From [Phialemoniopsis] sp. UDSM-2020 (Eukaryota; Ascomycota; Sordariomycetes; Thyridiales; Thyridiaceae), in NCBI GenBank assembly GCA_018873225.1, contig JAEILZ010000002.1:5952001-6016000 (forward strand): DNA of 64,000 nucleotides, written 5' to 3'. Positions 11,423 through 21,096 of the stretch are shown here, piece after piece (position 1 is the first letter of the stretch; each line of letters starts with the position of its first letter). The notes under the pieces are model-generated. The model made no database searches and was not told the DNA's origin. It saw only the letters and a list, made by a program, of their open reading frames with translations. Both the position numbers and the translations under genes were made by a program.

Positions 11423-11952
11423 ACAGTACCCGTCCGCGTTATGTAATTCGTGATTATTGATAGATACCCAATGGAATGGTCACACCCCAAGATACAACGC
11501 TGACCTGTGTTGCCAGGTGACAGCACAGATAGGCTTTGGTCCCGAACCGCGGCCTTTAAACCACGGAGTGCAGAACCCCGTCACGACTGGAGAGGGCAAA
11601 TGGTGTTCACACCCGCATGTTATATCGTTTCACGGGCCGCAGTCTGTTGGCAAGGCTGTCCAAGGGTAATGCTTATTACTCATCTCAGCGTGTCGTGCAG
11701 CCCGGTGATTGGCGGGCCATGCATGGAGTGTGGTATTGACAACTGCCGTGTAACCAACGGTAGATGTCATGCGTGCAAGACGGGATGCCCTGTCTGTAAA
11801 TGAATGCCCTACCTGTAGATGATAGCATTGCTTTACACCGGCCTCATTACGACACTTGCAGTATATAAGAATGGCACTTTGTGGGCAAATCGAGTCGAAG
11901 ATGGGTTGCTCGACAGTCAAACGCTCCCCTGCACTGCTTTGCCGAGTACAAG
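11423..11952. other. Intergenic region with promoter of the acyltransferase
   Basis: About 530 bp. No supported gene. It contains a TATA-like element 91 bp before the acyltransferase ATG. Confidence 0.5.
11862..11869 (+). promoter_or_regulatory. TATA box of the acyltransferase gene
   Basis: TATATAAG, 91 bp upstream of the ATG at 11953. This is a good match to the TATA consensus at a normal distance. Confidence 0.55.
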
Positions 11953-13419
11953 ATGCCGAAGGAACAGGTCTACTTGCTTCGGCCCTTCGGCTGGGAGAAT
12001 GATCCAGAAGAGGAGCGTTTCAAGCTCTCGACGCTGGACTACCTCACCGGATGCACGTACACGAATTTCTTTCTTTTCTTCCGTCTGGCAGATGATGAGA
12101 AGGCAAACGCCGTCGAGGTGCTGCGCCAGGGCCTGGCGCGCACGTTGAGCCAGACACGTCCGATGTGTGGCATCATAGAAAAAGACCATGAAGGCGGCTA
12201 CTCCTTTGTGAAGAAGCGCGACAGTACCGTCAACTTTTACGTGCAGTGGCTCGACGCCGAGGAGGACGCGGACAAGTACCCATCAATGAGTGACTTGCAA
12301 AAGGGGCACTTTAGAGGAACCCACCTCGGCGACTTTAATACTTGGACCGTCGCACCCATGACCTACGGCGAGAAGGACGAAGCACATCCCGACAACAGGC
12401 CCGTTGTTTCGGCCTTCAAGGCCAGTTTTGTCCGCGGCGGGCTCATTTTCGTCATGCACCACCACCACTACGCCAACGACATCATGGGGTGGGCAGGGGA
12501 GACCCTCCAGCTGGCTGAGAACTGCTATGCCGTCCAGCACGGCACCCAGTTCCCGCCCTGGGACGCAGCAGCCTGTCTAGACCTCTCCCGCCTGACGAAG
12601 AAGGAGCCCGCAGAGCATGAAAAGATCGACGGACCACCGCCGCAAATCAGACATCCCGACCACACCGGCGCGCAAAGCCTGCTCTTCCACGTCCCCCGCA
12701 GCAAAATCGCCGAGATCAAAACTCTCGCCCAGCCAGACGACGGCACGTGGGTCTCGACCTACGACGCCTTCGTCGCCTACGTCTGGCGGGCTGTAACGCG
12801 CCTGCGCGCCCCGGTCTTCAAGCCCGATCCCGAAGCGCACCTCTTCTGGGGCGAGGCCGTCGACCTGCGCCGCCGATTTCATTCGCCGCCCGTGCACCCG
12901 CGCCTGCAGGGCAACGTCATGTACGGCGCGCTGTCGACCATGTCGGCCGTCGCGCCGCAGCCTACCGTCGGCGAGGTGGTCGGGGAGTGGCCTCTGTGGC
13001 GGCTCGCGCGGTACGTGCGCGCCATGACGGACAGCGTCAGCCAGGAGGCGCTGGACGCGCAGCTCGAGGTCGTGGCGCGGATACGCGACCGCGCGGCGCT
13101 GAACATCAAGGTCTCGGCGCATCCGCCTATGTCTCTGGGCTTCACGGATCATCGGGACGTCGGGGCGGTGGTGGATGCGGATTTTGGGTTCGGCAAGCCC
13201 GTTTCGTATCGGCATCCTACGGTGTTTGTGACGGAGGGTGTGCTGTTTTTGTATCCCCGCCGGAAGGGGCAGGATGGGGAGTATGGTGAGGATGATGGGT
13301 ATGAGTTTACGCTTGCTTATGAGAGGGGGCTTGTTGCGGATCTATTGAGGGACGAGGAGTGGAATAAGTACTTTGAGTTCTTGGGTGTTGATGTTGACCC
13401 TGAGGTGGAGACCTCTTGA
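11953..13419 (+). CDS. BAHD-type acyltransferase, trichothecene 3-O-acetyltransferase-like
   Basis: A single exon of 488 residues. The two BAHD signatures are present: HYAND (HxxxD, H172 and D176, catalytic base region) and DFGFG near residue 410. Overall it resembles the TRI101/TRI201 group (LLRPFGWENDPEEERFKLSTLDY near the N-terminus), which transfers acetyl from acetyl-CoA to a hydroxyl of a secondary metabolite, and to related hydroxycinnamoyl-transferase-like fungal proteins. Cytosolic, with no signal peptide. No trichothecene or other secondary-metabolite core gene is nearby, so the substrate is unknown; a detoxifying role is possible. The start at 11953 opens the conserved N-terminus; an in-frame ATG at 11881 would add 24 unrelated residues. 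Confidence 0.85.
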   Translation: MPKEQVYLLRPFGWENDPEEERFKLSTLDYLTGCTYTNFFLFFRLADDEKANAVEVLRQGLARTLSQTRPMCGIIEKDHEGGYSFVKKRDSTVNFYVQWLDAEEDADKYPSMSDLQKGHFRGTHLGDFNTWTVAPMTYGEKDEAHPDNRPVVSAFKASFVRGGLIFVMHHHHYANDIMGWAGETLQLAENCYAVQHGTQFPPWDAAACLDLSRLTKKEPAEHEKIDGPPPQIRHPDHTGAQSLLFHVPRSKIAEIKTLAQPDDGTWVSTYDAFVAYVWRAVTRLRAPVFKPDPEAHLFWGEAVDLRRRFHSPPVHPRLQGNVMYGALSTMSAVAPQPTVGEVVGEWPLWRLARYVRAMTDSVSQEALDAQLEVVARIRDRAALNIKVSAHPPMSLGFTDHRDVGAVVDADFGFGKPVSYRHPTVFVTEGVLFLYPRRKGQDGEYGEDDGYEFTLAYERGLVADLLRDEEWNKYFEFLGVDVDPEVETS

Positions 13420-13543
13420 TGGTTTGTAGCGAGCGAGGAGGTCATTACTGAAGCGTTATGTCTAGCATCGTCATGGAGCACATAGACGGACGGCAGCTAC
13501 GGCTTAGCCAGCTTGTTTCCTCAACTAACCCTTTTATGAGATA

Positions 13544-14512
13544 TTACATTAACCCAAAGAACTTCATAGTCGTGTCCCCTTGAAATGCAGGAATATGTCC
13601 ACCTCCTTGAACTTCATAGCCCACAAGCTCAGTACAATCACCATAGCAGATTTTCTTCCAGTTGCGTACCGGGTCGTTGGTAGTGTTGCCCGAGAACTCG
13701 ACGCCGAGCACGTTACTCCACTGCGCAAGCTGCGCACCGAGCAATCCTATCACAACAGCTGTGTCCTGCGTCCCGTGCACCACCATCATCCGCGTCCTGT
13801 TCTTACTGTCATAACTCGGGTCTCCTGCCCGCGCGAGGTCTCCCCACTGCTGGGCCGTGAACTTGCTAGCCTTCTGCCCCATCGGGCATGTCAGATCGCT
13901 CGACATTGGCGTCGAGATGGGTGCCCCGGCCCAACACCCCGCTGGTACGCCCGAGTACGACGCGCCCGCGGCGAAGACGTCTGGGTACGTCGACGCGAGG
14001 ACGTTGGTCATCATGGCGCCCGAGGACCCGCCCACGGCAAAGACCTTGGCCGGGTCGCCGCCGAACTTGTCGAGGGCCCAGGAGACCATGCCCGCGATGC
14101 CCTGGGAGTCGCCGCCGCCGTCGTGCACGAGCGTCTTGGCCGTGTTGCAGTCCCAGCAGTTCATGCCGCTCTGCGGGTTGGATGTCGGGTAGAGGACCAC
14201 GAAGCCTAGCTTGTCGGCGTACTGGTCTAGGCCAGTCATGCTGCGGTACATCTGGCCTGTTCCGCCGCAAGGGTGGAGCTGTTTTCCGTTTAATGCATGG
14301 TTAGTTGGTGCGACAATGTCATGTTTGGGACTTCCATTGTGACTTACACCGACGACGATGGCTGGCTTTTCCGCGAGTTTGTCTGGTGTGTAGACGAGCA
14401 TGGCCGGCAGCTTGGACGGGTTGTCTCCCCAGTCACTGACGGTCTGGGTTTTGCCCGCGTAAGTCGCCGTGACGAGGCTCACTAGCAGGGTGATTCTCAC
14501 GATGGAGGACAT
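13544..14512 (-). CDS. Secreted acetylxylan / feruloyl esterase, CE1 (PHB-depolymerase-like) family
   Basis: Two exons (14348-14512, 13544-14278) with a 69 bp GTAAGT...ACAG intron. The intron length is a multiple of three, so the unspliced frame also stays open. Splicing restores IVVG|LHPCGGTG, the oxyanion-loop motif of this esterase family. The product has 299 residues, with a signal peptide (ITLLVSLVTATYAG). The nucleophile elbow is GGSSGAMMTN; the Asp in HGTQDTAV and the His in GGGHIPAF complete the Ser-Asp-His triad. Family members remove acetyl or feruloyl groups from plant xylan outside the cell. There is no carbohydrate-binding module. It is convergent with the acyltransferase (124 bp between stops). 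Confidence 0.9.
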   Translation of the reverse strand: MSSIVRITLLVSLVTATYAGKTQTVSDWGDNPSKLPAMLVYTPDKLAEKPAIVVGVSHNGSPKHDIVAPTNHALNGKQLHPCGGTGQMYRSMTGLDQYADKLGFVVLYPTSNPQSGMNCWDCNTAKTLVHDGGGDSQGIAGMVSWALDKFGGDPAKVFAVGGSSGAMMTNVLASTYPDVFAAGASYSGVPAGCWAGAPISTPMSSDLTCPMGQKASKFTAQQWGDLARAGDPSYDSKNRTRMMVVHGTQDTAVVIGLLGAQLAQWSNVLGVEFSGNTTNDPVRNWKKICYGDCTELVGYEVQGGGHIPAFQGDTTMKFFGLM

Positions 14513-15214
14513 GGCTCGGGGTCAATTGAGGGGAAGTAAGGAAAGTAGAGGATCGTGGTTTGAGTGCGTGTGATACACTTCACGACCGTGACTTCCACTG
14601 GCCAACCCAACAAGATACTTATAGAACACTCTAGTCGCACAATGGGGTTACCCAACTTCAGAAGCGACATCTTAAAACTCTCGCGGGCATTACACTCCCG
14701 TCTCGGGAACAAGAGTCGGCATCCTGTAGTCACGGAAAAGTGGAAGTCGTGTCCGCTCAAAAGTCAATGTTGAGTTTCGGGACTGAACATCGGCAACTCT
14801 GTATAAAGGCAGGAGCGAGTTTACTTGTCTTTGAACTTGCGTATGTTTAGCCCGGGACTCGAGACCGGCAAGTCAATGAGAGGAGATGAAGGTGTGCGAT
14901 ATAGCCGAATGGCAGGATTTCACGGCCGGCTGTATTACAGCATTTATCCCACATGAGCTTTATGGGTCCGATGACGAAAAGGATGAGAGCGGTAATTTCC
15001 CCGCTCGGCCGTTGCATTATATCTGGTATTAGTCTCTAATCCATATCTTAGACACAGCCTACTGACATTCCGAAGTAAGGGATTATACAACGTTGGTAGC
15101 TTAGACGCTGTCAATACTTTCAGCCTTGGCCATTTGTCTACATCCCAAAACATTCCAGTTCTACTCCGGTCCTACTCACCACGTCTTTCAGGTCCACAAA
15201 CCTCGCAAAGACAC
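14513..15214. other. Intergenic region with promoter of the CE1 esterase
   Basis: About 700 bp, no supported gene. A TATA-like element sits near the esterase end; the rest shows nothing recognisable. Confidence 0.5.
14616..14623 (-). promoter_or_regulatory. TATA-like element of the CE1 esterase
   Basis: On the minus strand the sequence TATAAGTA lies about 105 bp upstream of the esterase ATG (14512). Confidence 0.45.
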
Positions 15215-17236
15215 TCATCGCAGCTGGAATTGTTGCGGAGACAGCTTGCGGCCCGCGTACAAGTGTATCATCTCGCCGTTCATGAGCCCCTGGACGTAGC
15301 ACTCTCCGAGAAAGACGTATTGTCCTGCTTGCGCGGCGGGGCGGATGGCATAGAGCGTCGGTCCCCCGAAGAGGAAGCAAACGATGTCATCTTGCGTCAG
15401 GCACTCAGGTCCTAGTCCAATCCAGCCAGTCTTCGTGGGGAACATCGTGCGATGAGGACATGCCACACCTTCAAAATAGCGCTGAAAGTTTCTTCCAGCG
15501 TCCTGATCAACCAGCTCAAAAAGCCTTTCCAGTATTGATCGAACCCTTGCCTTTGATTCGACGTTGCCGGGGTGGCAATCAGCGACGGACTTGGAGGCAT
15601 CTTCTCGGACGTTCTGGGGGATTGCTACGCTACTGCGGAGACTAGTCGGGTCGGGACATGCATCTAGTGCCAGCTCGGCCAGTTCCAGGATATCCTCCTG
15701 GTTGCCTATGTCCGCGCAGGTTGCCCATTCGCTCACCACAGCGTTGCACACGTATGACGCAAAGGCGTGCAGTCGTGCTTGCTGAGAGCTAGCTGGCCCC
15801 GGGACAGGACCATCGTTGCATTTCCCTATCACCAATGTCGAAACGAAAGGTTCGATGAGATTGGCCTTGTACTTCTCCTCTGCGCTACCAGAAGCTTTAA
15901 TCAGATCGAACATCTCCGTGACCCTTGCCTTCCATCCGTAACCCCTATCATTGTCGTGAACGACTTCACTGGTTATCTGGATCGTATCGAGCGTGAAGCC
16001 AGACAGGCTCAAGACCTGCCAGTCTGCGGTGTCTTGCCACTCCGCTACTATGTTTCGGGTTGCTTCAAGGCCAAGTCCGTGGAGAGGCGTGCAACCGGTG
16101 TGTTTCCATGTGGGCGCCCAACGAGGGATGTCTTCGGCGTGTGTTGTCGATGTGGCCTCACGACTGGTGCAGTATGATAAAACATCGAGCCTCTTGGTTG
16201 TCTCGATTATGTGCCGTGTTGCCTGAGCGAATACCTGACCGGGTGAAAGTGTGTAATCTACTTTCAACTGGTCCTTCCTCTCAAGTAACCCAATGAGGGC
16301 GTAGACCTTGTCTCGTGGATCGGTTGCATCGTGCCCCGTGGTTGATGTCAGCAGATTGAGCAGCCTTGGTGGGGTCGCCCCAAACAGCATGTTAATGTTG
16401 GGTAGAGGTAGGCTCGGGCAGCTTTGGTCGTCCGTGAGACCCGTGGTATCCACGAGGTGGAAGTTATTCTTGAAAGCCCAGGTGCAAGCGGTGCGAAAAT
16501 GGTTCCAGGGTATCTCGATCTGGCCCCAGTGGATAACAGCCTTTTTGGCAGAAAGGATCTCCTGGATAATCCAGACACGCTTGAAGTATGTCATGCGAAG
16601 CATCGACTCGAAAACCTTCCAAGCCGGATCATTTCTGCCGGGCAGTTGAAGTCCCTGCATGACATCATCTGTGGGAAAGTGAGGGAGGTTCAGCATGCCA
16701 TTCGATGAGCATGTGCACATCTGGAAAACAAGCGTCTTCGCGATGGGTCCCTCTCCCGATTCGTCGGGCCCGAGCCAGAGTGTGACAGACGCAGCCCTCG
16801 AGTAGATACTCTTCATGGCTTGTACCTGTTCACCGCGCTCTTCATCGTGGCTCTGGTCGATACAGATCTGGTCTATCCACAGAGCCCGACTTCGTGATGG
16901 ATGTCGCAGGCGGCGTAAGACATCGTTGAGGCTCTTCGTGATGCTCAGGTACCTCCCATCGCAGACCACTCTGAAAGGCTTGTCGTTCGAACCCCAAACG
17001 TAGCTCAGTGCCTCGTAGGGTGGAGGTTCCTCGATCAGGTGCGCATGTAGCTGGCAGCTCAAGTCGGTGTCCTCTGCGCCAGGCTCGAGCTTCAGGATGC
17101 GGAACCATCCAGCACTGGGATCAGGCAGACGTTTGTATTTGTATTCTGCCGGTTCCGGAGTTAGAGTAGTCGACATGTCTAGGAGCGTGAGACAAAACTG
17201 ATCGATTGCTTTATGGGGATGCCTTTGCATAGACAC
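15215..17236 (-). CDS. HET-domain (heterokaryon incompatibility) protein
   Basis: A single exon of 673 residues. If the in-frame ATG at 17176 is used, it has 653. The three HET blocks are clear: YEALSYVWG (about residue 75), LWIDQICIDQ (about 119) and ASVTLWLG (about 149). Downstream come the usual RVWIIQEI and DPRDKVYALIGLL motifs. HET domains trigger cell death when genetically different hyphae fuse, usually with a partner protein, and are related to TIR domains. No NACHT, WD40 or other added domain is visible; the C-terminal half is a generic HET extension. The partner is unknown. The closest neighbour, a Zn2Cys6 gene on the same strand, is not an obvious partner. Confidence 0.9.
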   Translation of the reverse strand: MSMQRHPHKAIDQFCLTLLDMSTTLTPEPAEYKYKRLPDPSAGWFRILKLEPGAEDTDLSCQLHAHLIEEPPPYEALSYVWGSNDKPFRVVCDGRYLSITKSLNDVLRRLRHPSRSRALWIDQICIDQSHDEERGEQVQAMKSIYSRAASVTLWLGPDESGEGPIAKTLVFQMCTCSSNGMLNLPHFPTDDVMQGLQLPGRNDPAWKVFESMLRMTYFKRVWIIQEILSAKKAVIHWGQIEIPWNHFRTACTWAFKNNFHLVDTTGLTDDQSCPSLPLPNINMLFGATPPRLLNLLTSTTGHDATDPRDKVYALIGLLERKDQLKVDYTLSPGQVFAQATRHIIETTKRLDVLSYCTSREATSTTHAEDIPRWAPTWKHTGCTPLHGLGLEATRNIVAEWQDTADWQVLSLSGFTLDTIQITSEVVHDNDRGYGWKARVTEMFDLIKASGSAEEKYKANLIEPFVSTLVIGKCNDGPVPGPASSQQARLHAFASYVCNAVVSEWATCADIGNQEDILELAELALDACPDPTSLRSSVAIPQNVREDASKSVADCHPGNVESKARVRSILERLFELVDQDAGRNFQRYFEGVACPHRTMFPTKTGWIGLGPECLTQDDIVCFLFGGPTLYAIRPAAQAGQYVFLGECYVQGLMNGEMIHLYAGRKLSPQQFQLR

Positions 17237-17452
17237 GTGTTTTGAGAGAGCTGGAGAGTGTTAATCAACATTTTCTCTCGCTCTCAGCCCAAGTGAGGGG
17301 TGGAGCCTGATGCCTGACAGCACAGCCGCACCCTCTCAACCTGACCAATACAATCGGTACGGCGAACCCCACGCTTCCAACGCAATGAATGAACGAATGA
17401 GGGATAATCTTCAGCGAGGAGCTGTTTTGATAGTGTGGAACTCAAACGCCGT

Positions 17453-19032
17453 TCATTGATCTTCCTCTGCTTCGTACATGAACCGGGTTGGCCATGCAAT
17501 CCATCCATCCCACGTCTCTCCCTGCTGTTCATGAAGGGAACTGTCGATCAGCTGCATGACACTCTCGGACCACCCGACCTGGGTCCATGTCGGGATGCCG
17601 AAGCGCTTCACAAGTGCTGCAAAATGAGCCAAGATAACCAAGGCAAGCGGGTCTCCGCGCCCAAGTAAATTGAGGAAGTCTGGTGGTAGACAGTACGGCC
17701 ACACCCAGATGCGTCGCGACCGACCTGGCGATGAGTCGCACCAGGTGAATGCTCTCCTCAGCTCGTCTACGGCCGTCAGATACTGCGATGGCCCTTCATT
17801 GCCAGCAGCCGACTTCTCTTGAATGAACGTGGAGAGTTTACTTAGCTGGACCATGAAGGGTCGGGACAAATCATGATCTGGTATGTTCTGCGGTTCAAAG
17901 AGTGAGGATAAGTTGACCGACTCATCCAACTTTTTCACTGCTGGAAATTCAACGATCTTCTTTATGCCTAAAGAGGAATGTTAGATCGTCAATAAAGCGG
18001 TCCCAAAAAAGGGCAAGAGTCCAAAGAAGTATAGAACATGCCTTGTAAAAACACGAAAGACTGCGCTATGGTACTTGGGGTGATTGGCTCTTCTTGCGAC
18101 GACGGGTTGGCAATGTTGTACGTTGCTGATAGAAAGATGAAGATCGCAAGAATGAAGTAAGCCTCGCTGTTGTCGTCGTTGACATCACCCAGCTGAGTGG
18201 AGAAGTGTCGCAACGCGAGAGACTGGTGATATGTCGATGTAATCATGAAAGTCGCCTCTTCTTTGGGGTTCTCGTGGGCATAGTGCAGTGCGGTGAAGGC
18301 CACCAAGCCATGCATAAGACATTCCTAATAGCATGAGTTAGCCTTGCTTCGATCGTTAATTTTGGAACGAACACTTTTACTGACATGGGAGAGGGCCATT
18401 TGCGGCACTGTCGTACGCCAGAGCTCTTTTGTGGCTTCATTGTGACAAAGAGTCGCACTTGTAGAATTGCAGTAGTAATGGAAAAGTAGTAAGCTTCTCA
18501 TCCATTCAGCCGATGCGCTAGAGCAGTCAACGTAGGCATGATCGGTTGCACAGGGATGCGGCCCGAACCCATTCTCGTTTGGTCGCTGTGGCCTGGCGCT
18601 GAGATCCTTGATGTCGTCTTCGAGCTTTCCCACGAGTTGCCTGATAGCAGTCGCCTGGGCTGACAGGGAGGCTAGATTGGGGGCGGAGCTCGCTGCAGCG
18701 GCACTCGATGCCCTGGAAGACGGTGTTGCATGGTCGCTGTTCAGGAGCGAGGGAACGCTGAGGCGGGGCGCGAGGACAGGAGTGACCCTGGTACTTACGG
18801 CTGGCACGGAGAGACTGCACGAAACACCGTGCCTAACGCAGTTTCGACATGGCCGTTGCTCGTCGCACTGTTTGGCCGGGATATCGCGTCAGCTAGTTCA
18901 CGCCCACTCGCGAGCTCTTAGGTCAGCGACAATCACCTTGACGCGGCGTGCTTTGCACCGCTGACAACCCAGGCGGGACTTCTTATGGCCCGCACGGGTG
19001 ATACGCTTAGTCTCCGGGTCTTGCGGAGGCAT
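17453..19032 (-). CDS. Zn2Cys6 transcription factor, UPC2/sterol-uptake-control type
   Basis: Four exons (18937-19032, 18385-18867, 18042-18324, 17453-17967) give 458 residues. The first intron (69 bp) splits the zinc cluster: C23-x2-C26-x6-C33-x5-C39-x2-C42-x6-C49. The second is 60 bp (GTCAGT...TTAG). The third (17968-18041, 74 bp) only keeps the frame if a GC donor is used (CAAG|GCATGT...TTTAG), giving VFLQG|IKKI. The nearest GT donor leads quickly to a stop. The body (LLLFHYYCNSTSATLC, LWRTTVPQMALSH, CLMHGLVAFTALH) is the small fungal regulatory domain seen in UPC2-like proteins. Targets are unknown. It is not obviously related to the HET gene or the NmrA-like gene on either side. Confidence 0.82.
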
Positions 19033-19544
19033 TGTTGGCTGTGGCACCGAGCATCTGTCTATCGACAAATACAAGTCGGTCACTGTCGAAGCACGCGATA
19101 CGAGCTCGAAGAGAAAGAGAATGCGAGCAAGAAGTGGAAGATCCAGCATCCGCTAGCTCCGGCCCACTGAACGGTCTAGGCCACACCCATGCACGGCGAG
19201 TCCCGTCAGCATACCAGCACGGTGGGGTTCGTAACAATCCCCGGCTCAGCGCATGCTCGATACGATACCTGGGACTGGGAGAAACCTTTTGTCAAGCTTG
19301 GTGCATGAACGGTAATCAGTCTCAGGCCTGTAGCTTTTTGTGATAATTAGAAACTGATCTTTGAAAGAGTCCACTGTGCAACTTGGATGGGGGGAACTTC
19401 GTACTTGACCTCGCACAACTGTTGGAGACAGCCCTTGCAGGAATTGAGACGATTCATTGTAGCGACTTGGCTAGGATGTCTACATAAGCATGTCTAATAG
19501 CACTCCAAAACGCAGCCAACAAGCAAAGTAAACCAAATTCCTGA
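19033..19544. other. Intergenic region, nothing recognised
   Basis: About 510 bp upstream of the UPC2-like gene and downstream of the NmrA-like gene. No supported ORF or repeat. Confidence 0.5.
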
Positions 19545-20307
19545 TCAATTCGACGTGATGGCCCGCTTATTGGTAAACTCATCCCCCATCTTCCCAGCCG
19601 CCACATCCACCATCCACCGCGCACAGCTCTCGCGCGATATGAGCATGCCGGCGCCAGTCTCAAGATGCCCAAACGTCTTGACCAGCTTGGCGGGGCCGTT
19701 GCTCAGGCCCACAGCTAGCGCGATCGTCCACCGCACGTCGTCGGCGCAGTTGCCCTCGATCTCGGCGTCGACGGCGTTGTGGTCCTCGTACGTCTTGCCC
19801 ACGTTGCTGTAGTCGATAATCAGGCGCGTGATGAGCGGCGTCACGGCACGGCTCGCGCCCTGGCCCAGAGCGCCCATGACTACGAGGCGGGGCTTGTCGG
19901 CAATAGCAGTCCGCTTTTGCTTGCGCAGAGAGCGCGCCGCATGAGCGGTGGCGTCGGCGAGGAGGCGTGGAGGGCCGAGGAAGGCCGCCCACGGGTTGCC
20001 GGAGGCGCGGTGCGGATTCAGCAGCTGCAGGGCGGCGTCGACGGGGATGCCGGCGGCTGAGAAGGCGCGGTCCATGTCATCCTGCGATTGAACCGAGCCC
20101 TCGACCACGGTGAGGTTGGCGTGCGGGATGATGGAGGAGGTGTTGCGGACCAGGGCCGTTACATGGTAACCTGTGGAAGATGTCTGGTTGTCAGTATGTA
20201 CATGTAGACTCGAACAGTCTTGGGAGATTTGACCGACCTTGCTCCAAGGCATACTTGTAGGCGTGGCCGCCCGATTTCCCGGTCGCTCCTAGGATCAAAA
20301 GATGCAT
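19545..20307 (-). CDS. NAD(P)-binding Rossmann protein, NmrA/SDR-like
   Basis: Two exons (20238-20307, 19545-20170) with a 67 bp intron encode 231 residues. The first exon encodes the dinucleotide-binding motif LILGATGKSGGHAYKYAL, where GATGKSGG is the GxxGxxG loop of atypical short-chain reductases. After the splice follow YHVTALVRN (second strand and NADP-type Arg) and later RLVVMGALGQG. Such proteins are either redox sensors (NmrA) or small oxidoreductases (flavin reductase-like). The catalytic Tyr-Lys pair is not obvious, which favours a binding or regulatory role. The short second half fits the compact 'NAD(P)H-binding' subfamily. Confidence 0.82.
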
Positions 20308-21096
20308 CGCTGAGATAGTCTTTCTACAAATTGAGCGCTGCATGCATAGGTACCTGTTAGACCAAAGAGTGTAGTGTAAGTGCGGGATCTGTTTTTATAC
20401 GTTTCAACGAGGCTTTAGGGAGTAGTCTGATTAATCATCACGAAGCATATGACAGTGAGTCTTAGTCACCGAACTTTCCGACAAGCTGTATCTTTGGATT
20501 TGTATGGAACAATGTCGGAGAGTTTTTGGGGTGCTGGATCAGGGTGTGAGAGGCATGACCTCGCAAAACCAAAGCTCGGATTCCAGACCAATCAGAAAGC
20601 GAGCTTAGAGAAACCGAGAGGAGGGGAGAGAGAATCCCTGCTAGCACCATTCCTCCAGTGGACCCCGATGTCCGGCCGGCTCTGATCTCTACGGGATCCG
20701 GATCACTGCTTGACCCCGGCGTCGGTCTGTCTGTGAGCGTTGCAATGATTCGTTATCACTCTGTATCTTTTCTCGGTCAAACCTTAGGTGTTCTTTGAAC
20801 CCGGCACACGTTCACAGCACCCTTCGTCAGCTTTTATGTCCGCCCAACTCAAGGCAGAAAATGTTCCACTGAGGTTACTGGTCTTCGTCTGTCTTTTAAC
20901 AAAGGCTTACAGAAGATATTTTCGAAGAAGCACGAATGCTCCACAGTCGCTGAGTAATACTTGAGTGGGCGTATATATAGATAACTACACATGGATGACA
21001 TTGAAATAGCTTCAGATCGATAAAAGATTTCGCGCACACTAGGATGTTGAATCCTTAATGAAGGAAAAGAAAAGATGGCTAAAGTCTCATGGCCCC
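20308..21096. other. Intergenic region, nothing recognised
   Basis: About 790 bp between two minus-strand genes. AT-richer than the coding DNA. No supported ORF, RNA or repeat. Confidence 0.5.

Noticed and set aside
12577..13289. Long ORFs on both strands over the acyltransferase (212 codons on -, 180 on +)
   Set aside because: Arg/Ala-rich shadow frames caused by high GC at third positions of the real gene.
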